In this document: positions 8,272 through 17,169 of the stretch, piece by piece
Layout: each line of letters begins with the position of its first letter
How positions within the stretch are numbered: the stretch's first letter is position 1
Assembly: GCF_013394595.1 (NCBI RefSeq)
Contig: NZ_CP053348.1
Location: forward strand, 2,196,001 to 2,260,000
Source: Winogradskyella forsetii
GTDB lineage: Bacteria > Bacteroidota > Bacteroidia > Flavobacteriales > Flavobacteriaceae
Direction: 5' to 3'
Length of the DNA: 64,000 nt
Made by a program: the position numbers and the translations under genes
Notes under the pieces: generated by a model
Database searches by the model: none
What the model saw: only the letters and a program-made list of their open reading frames with translations
What the model was told of the DNA's origin: nothing

Positions 8272-9420
8272 ATGATAACCAAAACCGTAAATAAAAAAAT
8301 GATACTAAATACAATTGAAGAAGCCATTGAAGATATTAAACAAGGCAAAGTTATCATTGTTGTAGATGATGAAAACCGCGAGAATGAAGGCGATTTTTTA
8401 GCTGCTGCAGAAAAAGTAACGCCAGAAATGATCAATTTTATGGCAACACATGGTCGCGGTTTAATATGTACGCCTTTGACCGAACATCGCTGTGAAGAGC
8501 TAGACCTTGCTATGATGGTTAGGAACAACACGGATCCGATGGAAACAGCTTTTACCATCTCTGTAGATTTACGAGGTAATGGCGTGAGTACAGGTATTTC
8601 TGCAAGTGATCGATCAAAAACGGTAAAAGCTCTAATTAACAACGAAACAAAATCTTTTGAGTTGGCTAGACCTGGACATATCTTTCCTTTGGTAGCCAAA
8701 GAAGGTGGTGTTTTAAGACGAACTGGCCATACAGAAGCTGCTATAGATTTTGCACGTTTAGCTGGTTTTGAACCTGCAGGCGTCATTGTTGAGATCATGA
8801 ACGAAGACGGCTCCATGGCGCGTTTACCTGAATTATTAAAAGTGGCTAAAAAATTTGATCTTAAAATTGTTTCTATTGAAGATTTGGTCGCCTACCGAAT
8901 GGAGCACGATTCCTTAATCGACAAAAAAGAAGACTTTAATATCGAAACCCGTTTCGGAAAATTTAGATTACGAGCATACCAACAAACCACAAACGACCAA
9001 ATACATATTGCTTTAACGAAAGGCACTTGGAAATCTGATGAGCCTATTTTAACACGAGTCAATAATACGTTGGTTAATAGCGATATTCTTGGTACATTAA
9101 CCAATAATACCGATCAGAAACTAGATGATATGTTTCATGTCATTAATACCGAAGGTAAAGGCGCTATAATATTCATCAACCAACAACCAGAATCCATGAA
9201 TTTATTGACACGTCTTTCCATTCTAAGAGAAAACCAAGTGGAAGGCAAATTAGTAAAAGCACCTAGTCTAAGTATGGATACCAAGGATTTCGGAATTGGA
9301 GCGCAAATATTACACGATCTTAAAATTAGCAAGCTAAAATTAATTTCCAATAGCCTACAAACCAAGCGTGTTGGGATGATTGGTTACGGATTGGAGATTG
9401 TGGAATATGCTAATTATTAA
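8272..9420 (+). CDS. ribB: 3,4-dihydroxy-2-butanone 4-phosphate synthase with a decayed GTP cyclohydrolase II domain
   Basis: Residues about 8-210 are a complete RibB: DDENRENEGDFLAAAE, the THGRGLICTPLT stretch and HTEAAIDFARLAG carry the Mg and substrate-binding residues. It converts ribulose 5-phosphate to the four-carbon riboflavin precursor. Residues about 225-382 align to GTP cyclohydrolase II (RibA), but the zinc-binding cysteines are gone: the usual CLTGDVFGSLRCDC region reads NTLVNSDILGTLTNN, and the RQEGRGIGL-type active-site loop reads FINQQPESMNLL. I infer that the second half is catalytically dead or has a new role and that a separate RibA is encoded elsewhere. The gene ends 4 bp inside the convergent glucanase gene. 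An in-frame ATG at 8299 is an alternative start. Confidence 0.93.
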   Translation: MITKTVNKKMILNTIEEAIEDIKQGKVIIVVDDENRENEGDFLAAAEKVTPEMINFMATHGRGLICTPLTEHRCEELDLAMMVRNNTDPMETAFTISVDLRGNGVSTGISASDRSKTVKALINNETKSFELARPGHIFPLVAKEGGVLRRTGHTEAAIDFARLAGFEPAGVIVEIMNEDGSMARLPELLKVAKKFDLKIVSIEDLVAYRMEHDSLIDKKEDFNIETRFGKFRLRAYQQTTNDQIHIALTKGTWKSDEPILTRVNNTLVNSDILGTLTNNTDQKLDDMFHVINTEGKGAIIFINQQPESMNLLTRLSILRENQVEGKLVKAPSLSMDTKDFGIGAQILHDLKISKLKLISNSLQTKRVGMIGYGLEIVEYANY

Positions 9421-10973
9421 TCAATTACTACTTTTTTAATCGTTGTAAGACCTCTTGAATAGATTTTAAGAATATATATTCCTGGTTTTAAGTTTTCAAC
9501 TTTTAAGACATTTGTGTTGGTTGTTTTATATACTATGAGCTGACCTATGGCGTTATAAAGCCCCACTTTATCAATAGTTTTATCAGATACAATATTTATA
9601 TAATCACTAGATGGATTAGGATGAATATTAAATCTATTGACAACTTGATCCTCTACGTTCAAACCTGTATTCTGATAAACCCTCACGTAATCAATCTCCA
9701 TATTGCTCTGTACAAAATTAGGATCTATAGCACCTGATATTCCACCCATGGCTATATTTAAAATTAAATACTGGTCCTCAAAAAATGGCCAAGTACTATC
9801 ATCTTTAACAGCTGGATTATAAGTATAAAAACCCACATCGTCAATTAAAAATGTGATTTGATTTGGAGACCAATTCATTGAATAAACGTGATAGTCATTA
9901 GCAACATCATTTAGAACATAAGATTGGACATTAAATGTATTACCATAGCTTGATGGGGTGTGCAAAGCACTACTAACATGGTTTGTAGCGCCCAACCCGT
10001 GTTCCATAATATCAATTTCTCCACAAGCTGGCCAACCTGTAGTTCCAAATCCTTGAGTTTGCCAATAAGCACCAACTTCTGTCGTATTTTTTCCCAAGGT
10101 CCATATAGCAGGCCAAGTACCATTACCTAAAGGTAATTTGGCCCTAACATCTACTCGACCATAAGTAAAAGCAAATTTAGAATTCAATCGTGCTGATGTA
10201 TATGCTTTAGTCTCTCCTTGATCTGTAAAATTCTCCTTTATTGCTGAGATATTTAAAAACCCATTATCCACAAAAGAGTTTTCTATACGTTCGGTATAAT
10301 GTTGTTCTTCGCCATTAAACCAACTTCCACCAGCTGGTAATTGTGTTTGGTGAAACCATTTACTAGAATCTACGGTCCCATTTGTGTCAAACTCATCTGC
10401 CCAGACTAAGTCAGTATATATAACATCTAAGGTATTAGGATCTACCGGTTCAGAACCATCATCGATATCATCTATTAAGTATGTTCCAGGTGAAGCTACA
10501 CCTCCATCTATAAAAATAACGAGTCTAGTATAAGTTCCTGTGGCAAAAACAGTATTAGAAGTTCCAGAAATCGTAGCCGCTGAAAAATCGAAAACTAAAT
10601 CATGTGCCCAACCCGTTCCAGAAGTATTTTGCACGACCTCAACATCAGGATTAGTTCCATTTTCTAGCTTTACATAAATATTATGTGCATTAGGATCAAA
10701 TTGATAAAAGGATAGGGTTATCTGTTGTTGTTCATCTAAATCTATAGGAAAATTTAAATCGATATAAAACCCTTGCCAAGGATCACTGCCATCATTATAA
10801 AATTGTCCAACATTATCATTAGCCTCCTGTGGGTTTGCACTGAGAGCAAAGCTACTACCAGAAAATGCACTAAAATTATCAGTACCATCCGAAAAATCTA
10901 CTGGCATCTGTTGCGAAAATGATAAGAGACTAAATGACACCAAAATAATGACTAAAACGTAATTTAACTTCAT
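9417..10973 (-). CDS. Secreted GH16 family beta-glucanase with T9SS type A sorting domain
   Basis: An endo-beta-1,3-(1,4)-glucanase-like enzyme (laminarinase or lichenase type). It has a signal peptide (ending SLLSFSQQ), an N-terminal beta-sandwich of about residues 22-180 resembling a carbohydrate-binding module, then the GH16 catalytic domain (about 190-435). The catalytic motif GEIDIMEHG (E-x-D-x-x-E, near residue 316) holds the nucleophile and acid/base glutamates, preceded by WPAIWTLG. The last about 75 residues are a type A T9SS signal (HPNPSSDYINI, YNAIGQ, NLKPGIYILKI, KKVVID). It should be exported across the outer membrane to attack algal or fungal glucans. It is a single gene with no SusC/SusD partner here. 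The exact substrate is not fixed by the sequence. Confidence 0.92.
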   Translation of the reverse strand: MKLNYVLVIILVSFSLLSFSQQMPVDFSDGTDNFSAFSGSSFALSANPQEANDNVGQFYNDGSDPWQGFYIDLNFPIDLDEQQQITLSFYQFDPNAHNIYVKLENGTNPDVEVVQNTSGTGWAHDLVFDFSAATISGTSNTVFATGTYTRLVIFIDGGVASPGTYLIDDIDDGSEPVDPNTLDVIYTDLVWADEFDTNGTVDSSKWFHQTQLPAGGSWFNGEEQHYTERIENSFVDNGFLNISAIKENFTDQGETKAYTSARLNSKFAFTYGRVDVRAKLPLGNGTWPAIWTLGKNTTEVGAYWQTQGFGTTGWPACGEIDIMEHGLGATNHVSSALHTPSSYGNTFNVQSYVLNDVANDYHVYSMNWSPNQITFLIDDVGFYTYNPAVKDDSTWPFFEDQYLILNIAMGGISGAIDPNFVQSNMEIDYVRVYQNTGLNVEDQVVNRFNIHPNPSSDYINIVSDKTIDKVGLYNAIGQLIVYKTTNTNVLKVENLKPGIYILKIYSRGLTTIKKVVID

Positions 10974-11050
10974 AGAATTCTTTTTTATAAAACTATGAAT
11001 AAGAATAAGCGGAACCTAATTTTTCGCCTATACAAAACCAATACATCATA

Positions 11051-11078
11051 AGAAAGTCGCTCCCTACAGCGACTTTCT
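11051..11078 (-). terminator. Hairpin downstream of the giant adhesin gene
   Basis: A perfect 11-bp stem (AGAAAGTCGCT and AGCGACTTTCT) with a 6-base loop. On the - strand it lies about 130 bases after the stop of the 864-residue adhesin gene and upstream of the glucanase gene. The usual T run is short, so termination strength is uncertain. Confidence 0.55.
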
Positions 11079-11206
11079 CTATCTCTCACATCTATTAGGA
11101 CTTCTAAAAAATTGAGTTTTCAACTTTTATTAATATCACGGCCCACTTTTTTAGTAAGGTCCTCAACCCATTTAGTACTTGATCCTAAATATTTATTTTT
11201 TAGATA

Positions 11207-13801
11207 CTATAATTTGTAAATAGTAAATTGAAAAGTAGTTGGTGTTATACTTCCAGAATTATTGAATATACGGACTTGTAAATCTCCTCCACTAATAACT
11301 ATACTTGAAGTTCTAAACGCGGTTGAATAAGGCGTTACTACGCATGAGGTATCATAAACATTCAAGGTTTCGCTATTAACACTTACACTAATAACTCCAC
11401 CAGATATACTCGCCGTAAAATTGCCAGTACCACTAAGTACGTTTGCGTTAGACTCCACAGTTCCATAAGCGATAGGTACTATATTCGCATTTCCTGTAGC
11501 TTCTCTATTTATTTCATTAGTAACATCTAAAGTACCGTTGATACGAATCAAGTCCGTATCAAATTCCCCATAAATAAGTGCATCATCTGAACTCGAATTT
11601 TCTATGTATAATCTATTGGAGCCGGTTTCATTATAACCTGCTTGATAGCCAATTGCAATACTATTAGAACCTGTTTCATTATTATATAGTGCTTGATACC
11701 CATAGGCAACATTATTGTTTCCAATAGTATTAGAAAATAAAACAAGGCTGCCTGTGGCAACATTTTGATTTCCTGCAGTATTTGAGCCTAACGAATTATG
11801 TCCAGTTGCCACATTACTCAATCCTGTAGTACTATTATATAAAGCACTCGATCCTGTGGCTGTATTAGAAATCCCTGTAGTATTTGAGAATAAAGCCCGA
11901 TATCCATTTGCAGCATTGGCATTACCTGTTGTATTTGAATATAAGGCTTCATTTCCTAAGGCCGTATTAGCAGCACCAGTTGTATTTGAATGTAAACTCT
12001 GATTACCAATTGCCGTATTAGCAGCGGCTGTAGTGTTTAAATTTAAGGCTCGATATCCTACGGCTGTATTACTATTTCCAGAGGTATTAGATTGCATTGC
12101 AAAAGTGCCCATAGCCGTGTTCCAGCTTCCAGTATTACTAAGCAAAGACTCATAGCCTATGCCAACATTTGAAGCTCCAGTTTCATTATTCTGTAAGGCT
12201 CGACTCCCCATGGCTACGTTTTGTTCTCCTGTAGTATTGTTTTGCAGAGCTTCTGTACCGATGGCTACACTACCACTAGCAGTTGTATTGGAATTCAATG
12301 CTCGATAACCATTGGCTACATTATTATTACCTGTAGTATTGGAAAATAATGCTTCAATCCCAGTTGCAATGTTCTGACTGCCTGTTGTATTAGTGCTCAA
12401 AGAATTATGTCCAGTTGCAACATTACTAAATCCCGTTGTAGTAGAATATAAAGCGCTGGACCCTATCGCTACATTAGAACCACCTGTAGTATTTGAAAAT
12501 AAAGCCCGATATCCATTTGCAGTATTAGCAGCACCAGTTGTATTAGAATATAATGCCTCATTCCCTGATGCCGTATTAGCAGCACCAGTTGTATTTGAAT
12601 GTAAACTCTGATTACCAATTGCCGTATTAGCAGCGGCTGTAGTGTTTAAATTTAAGGCTCGATATCCTACAGCTGTATTACTATTTCCAGAGGTATTAGA
12701 TTGCATTGCAAAAGTGCCCAGAGCTGTATTCCAGCTTCCCGTATTGTTAAGTAACGATTCATAGCCAATTCCAATATTGGATGCTCCAGTGATATTACTT
12801 TGTAGAGCTCTTCTTCCTATTGCTATATTTTGTTCACCTGTGGTATTGCTTTCTAAAGCTTCTGCGCCGATAGCAACACTTCCACTCGCCGTTGTATTTT
12901 GTCTTAATGATCGAAAACCATTTGCAATATTATGTTCTCCTATGGAATTATTAAAGAGTGCATCTGCACCTACTGCAATATTATAATTTCCAGAATTCAC
13001 GTTTCCAAATAGAGCATCTGTACCTATTGCAATATTATCATTTCCCGAACTATTATCATATAGCGCATAATTCCCAATTGCTATATTAGAGCTTCCAGTA
13101 CTGTTAAAAGTTAAAGAGAAAGTTCCATTAGCAATATTGTTAGAACCTGAGACATTAAACCGAAGTGCAGATGATCCATTTGCGACATTACTATTCCCTA
13201 TAGTGTTCCATGATAAAGCGAATGATCCATTTGCTACATTATTAGATCCTGAAATATTGCTTGATAATGCCATATATCCATTTGCTACATTATTAGATCC
13301 TGAAATATTTGAAATTAACGTTTGATAGCCGTTTGTAACATTATTAGATCCCGTAATGTTTGAGTTAAGAGACTGATAACCAAAACCTGTATTTCTATTA
13401 TCCGAACTATCATCATTTATTCCCGCTCCAATACCTAAAAAAACAGATGAACCATCTTCTGTCCCGTCACTATCACTTTTAGCATCTATTAAATCATCAA
13501 TTTTATTTACACCTACAATAGAAATCCATGTTAACAATGTGTTGTTCCAATAGTAAAACCCTTTCGTTGGCACACCTGTTCCTGTAGCGTAAATTAACAT
13601 TCCATCTTGAGCTACTGTCGGATTTATTATAGGGAAATCATCAACTTTTGGAATGAGAATGCCATCCGTATTTATTGGATTTGCTTGATCTGATGATCGT
13701 ATATCCAATTGTGCTTGTGGGTCGGTTGTTCCGACACCAACTTGTGCAGACATTACTACTGTAAACATTAAGACGCAAATGATGACGGTTAGATTTTTCA
13801 T
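11207..13801 (-). CDS. Giant YadA-head-like repeat surface protein
   Basis: A secreted protein of 864 residues. It has a signal peptide (MKNLTVIICVLMFTVVMSAQ), a leader region with VGVGTTDPQAQLDIRSSD that is common in flavobacterial fibre proteins, and a short linker (IDDLIDAKSDSDGTEDGSS) shared with the 17803-19968 protein. About 34 repeats of 17 residues follow, with pattern SNxAxGxxALxxNTTG, like the beta-roll of YadA-type adhesin heads. The C-terminal about 110 residues are non-repetitive. There is no T9SS sorting domain and no S74 chaperone, so how it is anchored is unclear. Twelve consecutive repeats (203 residues) are duplicated in tandem. It is transcribed alone from the promoter at 13874-13939. 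Confidence 0.82.
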   Translation of the reverse strand: MKNLTVIICVLMFTVVMSAQVGVGTTDPQAQLDIRSSDQANPINTDGILIPKVDDFPIINPTVAQDGMLIYATGTGVPTKGFYYWNNTLLTWISIVGVNKIDDLIDAKSDSDGTEDGSSVFLGIGAGINDDSSDNRNTGFGYQSLNSNITGSNNVTNGYQTLISNISGSNNVANGYMALSSNISGSNNVANGSFALSWNTIGNSNVANGSSALRFNVSGSNNIANGTFSLTFNSTGSSNIAIGNYALYDNSSGNDNIAIGTDALFGNVNSGNYNIAVGADALFNNSIGEHNIANGFRSLRQNTTASGSVAIGAEALESNTTGEQNIAIGRRALQSNITGASNIGIGYESLLNNTGSWNTALGTFAMQSNTSGNSNTAVGYRALNLNTTAAANTAIGNQSLHSNTTGAANTASGNEALYSNTTGAANTANGYRALFSNTTGGSNVAIGSSALYSTTTGFSNVATGHNSLSTNTTGSQNIATGIEALFSNTTGNNNVANGYRALNSNTTASGSVAIGTEALQNNTTGEQNVAMGSRALQNNETGASNVGIGYESLLSNTGSWNTAMGTFAMQSNTSGNSNTAVGYRALNLNTTAAANTAIGNQSLHSNTTGAANTALGNEALYSNTTGNANAANGYRALFSNTTGISNTATGSSALYNSTTGLSNVATGHNSLGSNTAGNQNVATGSLVLFSNTIGNNNVAYGYQALYNNETGSNSIAIGYQAGYNETGSNRLYIENSSSDDALIYGEFDTDLIRINGTLDVTNEINREATGNANIVPIAYGTVESNANVLSGTGNFTASISGGVISVSVNSETLNVYDTSCVVTPYSTAFRTSSIVISGGDLQVRIFNNSGSITPTTFQFTIYKL
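11682..12899 (-). repeat. Tandem 609-bp duplication inside the adhesin gene
   Basis: Two adjacent 609-bp units (about 12291-12899 and 11682-12290), each coding for twelve 17-residue repeats in the same order. Long stretches are nearly identical, for example around 11991-12066 and 12600-12675. Both begin with the TTASGSVAIG repeat. Exact unit edges are approximate because the whole gene is repetitive. Confidence 0.88.
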
Positions 13802-13873
13802 AATTGGATAATATCAATGACTTTATTTAATACTAAAAATAGATTGATGAAAATCAATATTTAGTATTGATTT

Positions 13874-13939
13874 CAAATCTAATTAGTCATAAAACAGAAA
13901 TGTATAAGTATTGTAACAAGACCTATAAATAATGTAACA
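13874..13939 (-). promoter_or_regulatory. Promoter A: paired TGTTACA boxes and TAGATTTG -7 box
   Basis: On the - strand, two direct TGTTACA boxes (complements of TGTAACA at 13933-13939 and 13912-13918) start 21 bp apart. Exactly 30 bp follow before TAGATTTG (complement of 13874-13881), a perfect TAnnTTTG -7 box. It precedes the giant adhesin gene with a leader of about 65 bases. The same layout occurs at 17089-17154, 29224-29289 and, in part, 35310-35366. Confidence 0.75.
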
Positions 13940-14027
13940 TTTGCAATATGAGTGAAGAAATACAAATATATTGAGCGATATTCTTATAATCTTTAAGGCC
14001 GTCCTTTAGACTTTAAAAATGAAATTA

Positions 14028-14054
14028 AAAAGGGAAGTTAAACACTTCCCTTTT
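14028..14054 (-). terminator. Rho-independent terminator of the three-gene T9SS operon
   Basis: An 11-bp stem (AAAAGGGAAGT and ACTTCCCTTTT) with a 5-base loop, starting 18 bases after the last stop of the operon that reads from 16996 to 14072. The A-rich left arm gives a U run on the - strand transcript. Confidence 0.8.
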
Positions 14055-14071
14055 AATAATTAATTCAAAGT

Positions 14072-14884
14072 TTATTCCACCACTATTTTTTTTGTCTGGA
14101 CTTTATTACCCATTGATATTTTAAACAAATAGATCCCTGAATTTAAATTGGAAACATCAATCTCATTGGTTTTTTTCAATAACATTACCTGCTTTCCTAA
14201 AATATCGTAAACCTCAACACTATCAATTATATGATTCGATTCAATATTTACCTTATTCGAAGCAGGATTAGGATATAGTGATAATTGTTGCAATTCATTT
14301 TCTTCAACACCTAAAACTTCATTACCTGCAAATTCATTAATTGCGCCAGCGAGTGTAATGGTATAGAAATCTGATTGTGCGTTTATGCCCAACATACCAG
14401 CCGCAGATGAGTCAGGGTCGGTATCATTTTCAAACAATCTTGCTTCAGAATTGCCGTCAGAGGGTGTAAAAGTCATCCATAATACCTCAACATCGGCATT
14501 TAAAACACCAATATAACTACTACCGCCAACAGAGTTGAATACATAAAAATCATTACCTGGTGAAGCTTCTGGACTTCTAATAACGCCTGCCGGATTAAAG
14601 GAAGACACACTTTCACTGGTATGTGCTAGTGCTCTTGTTTCAGATGCATCTGTTGGAAAAACGATCGTCACTGCGGCTGTACCGCCTGTGGTTACTGGAG
14701 CAACTGCTGTTATATCCCGTTTCACGTACAATTCGTATTCAGAATTACTTGAATTCCAGTTTAATCTGAAAGTCACATTCTGTGCAAATAGTGATGATGA
14801 ACATACCATAATTGCTAAAAGCATAAGTATTTTTTTTCTCATAGTGTAAAATTTATTTTGGTCTTCGTGAATCTTTGTTTTCAT
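14072..14884 (-). CDS. Secreted protein with T9SS type A sorting domain
   Basis: I do not recognise the main domain. The 270-residue protein has a signal peptide (around residues 15-35, ending SSSLFAQ), a beta-rich middle of about 150 residues, and a C-terminal T9SS sorting domain (about 195-270: SLYPNPASNKVNI, VEVYDILGKQV, NLNSGIYLFKI, KKIVVE). The frame opens 14 residues before the Met that begins the usual signal peptide. That extension (MKTKIHEDQNKFYT) resembles the extensions of the 17803 and 25560 proteins, so I keep the longer start. It is the last gene of the operon led by promoter B, 8 bp after its upstream neighbour. Confidence 0.82.
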   Translation of the reverse strand: MKTKIHEDQNKFYTMRKKILMLLAIMVCSSSLFAQNVTFRLNWNSSNSEYELYVKRDITAVAPVTTGGTAAVTIVFPTDASETRALAHTSESVSSFNPAGVIRSPEASPGNDFYVFNSVGGSSYIGVLNADVEVLWMTFTPSDGNSEARLFENDTDPDSSAAGMLGINAQSDFYTITLAGAINEFAGNEVLGVEENELQQLSLYPNPASNKVNIESNHIIDSVEVYDILGKQVMLLKKTNEIDVSNLNSGIYLFKISMGNKVQTKKIVVE

Positions 14885-14892
14885 GGTTTTTT

Positions 14893-15936
14893 TTAATTTA
14901 AATTGATTAATATTTCTAAGGCCTGGTCTAGCCGTACTTGTTCTCTACTTAGTTGCAAACTACTTCTCATGGCAGAAGGAGAAGGTAATTGTTCCAAAAA
15001 CAAATTATATTGCGAACTAAAACTCGTGTTTAATGGATATAGCAGTACAGATAATTGCAGTTGATTGGTTTCATTGGAGAAGGATACATTACCATCGAGA
15101 AAGACATCGGATTGAAAATACCCGTCAACAAAATCGTAACTTGTACTAAACTCCGTATTATCGGGAAACAAAATAATATCTGTAGAAACGCGGTTAACAT
15201 CCGCAGAATAATTTACCAATCCATCACCGTTAACGTCGCCTGCCCAAAGTGCCATGTCTCCAGAGGATAATGTGACTTGGGCATGTGTGCCATAAGTGCC
15301 CGTAGCAACATCTGTAAAATCTATAATTGTCGGAGTTGAGTTTTTAGTAATAAGAACTGGTGTTTCCGTCATTATTCCTAAGTGGTTTTTATGATTGACG
15401 ACCACGTAGTAATCGTCTGCCGAGACATTAAGGTTTATAAAAGACACACCATCTGTAGAGACCACATCGCCATCGCGCTGTAATAACGCAGACTGTGATA
15501 AAATGACCGAAGTATTGTTGTTTTTGTCTCGAAGTTCTACCCAAACCCAATCGACAATGGCATTATCTCCAGTTGCATTAAATACGGCAGCAGTGCAAGT
15601 GGCAGCATCTGTATAGGGACTTGTGGTTGGGATATAGCCAGCAGCTCTCAAGTTGTCGTTCATTAAACCTGCATTAGCCGGACTGAGCATTGGCCCTTGT
15701 AAAATCATTTTGGGATTAATTCTAATTTTTAGGTCAGCGTTTATAAAACCTTCGGAAACCGAAAGGCTTGTATTGCTGTACTCTTGCACATTGACTTCGC
15801 CAATGGTGTAAAGGATTTGGATACCACCAGCAGTTGCTGATGCTCCACCAGAGTCTATGCTGAATTTTTCGATACTCTGTGCCATTCCGAAGAAGGAAAT
15901 GAGAAATATTGTTGTTAATGTGAGTGTTGTTTTCAT
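14893..15936 (-). CDS. Hemagglutinin-like secreted protein with dockerin-like calcium loop
   Basis: A 347-residue secreted protein (signal peptide ending FFGMAQ). After the signal it has a beta-strand segment (FSIDSGGASATAGG, then IGEVNVQEY) often seen in flavobacterial surface proteins. It then has a domain with DVNGDGLVNYSADVNR (near residue 234), a calcium-binding loop like those of dockerin and hemagglutinin-type proteins. The last about 30 residues (SREQVRLDQALEILINLN) are helical and do not look like a T9SS signal. It is the middle gene of the promoter B operon, 13 bp from the upstream gene. The function is inferred only from resemblance. Confidence 0.75.
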   Translation of the reverse strand: MKTTLTLTTIFLISFFGMAQSIEKFSIDSGGASATAGGIQILYTIGEVNVQEYSNTSLSVSEGFINADLKIRINPKMILQGPMLSPANAGLMNDNLRAAGYIPTTSPYTDAATCTAAVFNATGDNAIVDWVWVELRDKNNNTSVILSQSALLQRDGDVVSTDGVSFINLNVSADDYYVVVNHKNHLGIMTETPVLITKNSTPTIIDFTDVATGTYGTHAQVTLSSGDMALWAGDVNGDGLVNYSADVNRVSTDIILFPDNTEFSTSYDFVDGYFQSDVFLDGNVSFSNETNQLQLSVLLYPLNTSFSSQYNLFLEQLPSPSAMRSSLQLSREQVRLDQALEILINLN

Positions 15937-15949
15937 AATGGTATATTTA

Positions 15950-16996
15950 TTATTCTGTGTATGTTACCTTTAACCCTATCACTTTCATGTTGGAAGTCCA
16001 GCTTCCAGATACAGTTACAAAGACGTAGTACAAATTATTAGCGTTTATGGTTAAATTAATATCGTCTGATAATTCGAAAATAGAAGTCTGACTACCATCA
16101 GTGGATATCGTAGATGTGCCGCCTGAGGCATTTAAGCCTGTTAAAGTGGCACCAATAATTCTAAAATTGAGGTTATTTGTGCCATCAGTATCTCTAGCAT
16201 AATAGGTAATGTTCGTTACGGTTGCGCCAACCGGCAGCGTAAACGGAGCCCTAAGTTGTTCGAAACCTGCATTATACCCCACAACACCCCCTCCGTACTG
16301 TACAGGGTTAGCATCACTTCTCCCTACAAATGCTGCGGATGGTATCACAATTGATTTTTCAGATAGTGCATCACCAATTGCTGTATCCACATATGTTTTT
16401 ACAGCGTTCTGAGTAGGCAAAGTATTGTCACTATTACCTAAGCTAGTTGCTGTTGAAATCGAATTTACTGAAGTACCAGAATCTAATCTTAATGTGCCCT
16501 CTATGACTGCGTTTCCATCAATATGAAGTTTTTCCGATGGGTTATTTGTCCCAATACCTATACTACCTTCATTATAAAAAGCATTTGTACCATTGGTATT
16601 CCAAATTGTATTTTCTATGTCCTTAGCTACTAAAGCATAAGGCACAGTTTTAAACATCGAAGTTCCCATATCTACCAATCCAGACCCAATGTTAACTTGT
16701 ACATTTAAAAAGTGCTCATCATTTAGCCAAATTATTGCTTCGAAATCATCTCCTGTTGCGCCTTCTCCAATATTGACGATGATCATTCCGTTGATGTCAG
16801 TAGTAAGAGTATGGCTTTCTTGATATACATTATTATTAAGTGCAGCCCCTTCATATATTATAAATTGAATACTAACAGGCGATAATGCTACTACATTACC
16901 AGTGTCATCCTTAATAATTGCCTTGTAATTAATACCATTTTGGGCATAACCCATACAGGCTATTAATAAAATGATTAATGTGAATTTTACTTTCAT
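15950..16996 (-). CDS. GINYKA-type fibre/adhesin protein with alternative C-terminal domain
   Basis: First gene of the promoter B operon. The 348-residue protein has a signal peptide (ending MGYAQ) and an N-terminal domain of about 120 residues starting GINYKAIIKDDTGNVV and ending TVPYALVAKD. The same domain occurs in the proteins at 17803, 25560, 26024 and 27628. The middle has GSIGIGTNNPSEKLHIDG, a motif of tail-fibre-like proteins, then a short collar. The last about 130 residues begin KSIVIPSAAF and contain LRAPFTLPVGATVTNITYYA. They resemble the C-terminus of the frameshifted gene at 24482-26012 and take the place of the S74 chaperone. A surface or fibre role is inferred. Confidence 0.78.
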   Translation of the reverse strand: MKVKFTLIILLIACMGYAQNGINYKAIIKDDTGNVVALSPVSIQFIIYEGAALNNNVYQESHTLTTDINGMIIVNIGEGATGDDFEAIIWLNDEHFLNVQVNIGSGLVDMGTSMFKTVPYALVAKDIENTIWNTNGTNAFYNEGSIGIGTNNPSEKLHIDGNAVIEGTLRLDSGTSVNSISTATSLGNSDNTLPTQNAVKTYVDTAIGDALSEKSIVIPSAAFVGRSDANPVQYGGGVVGYNAGFEQLRAPFTLPVGATVTNITYYARDTDGTNNLNFRIIGATLTGLNASGGTSTISTDGSQTSIFELSDDINLTINANNLYYVFVTVSGSWTSNMKVIGLKVTYTE

Positions 16997-17088
16997 GATA
17001 TGAGTATTTTAAAGTTTGATTATGTCACTTAGTTTGTTTTTTTAGAATAAGTAAACATGTTTTCCATTATTTCTTATTCTGATACCTG

Positions 17089-17154
17089 TAAAATTATAGA
17101 CTATCGCATTTTTAGTGTATTACTATTGTAACAGAAGTTATGACTTATGTAACA
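17089..17154 (-). promoter_or_regulatory. Promoter B: paired TGTTACA boxes and -7 box
   Basis: Direct TGTTACA boxes (complements of 17148-17154 and 17127-17133) are 21 bp apart, with 30 bp to TAATTTTA (complement of 17089-17096), one base off TAnnTTTG. The spacer AGTCATAACTTC between the boxes is identical to that of promoter C. The leader to the ATG at 16996 is about 87 bases. The distal box lies only 15 bp beyond the end of the preceding operon. Confidence 0.72.
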
Positions 17155-17169
17155 TGATGGGATAAAATG

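Noticed and set aside
11682..13400. Regular short repeats with a period of about 51 bp that might suggest a CRISPR array
   Set aside because: The repeats stay in frame, code for 17-residue beta-roll units and vary at third codon positions. There are no constant repeats with unrelated spacers.
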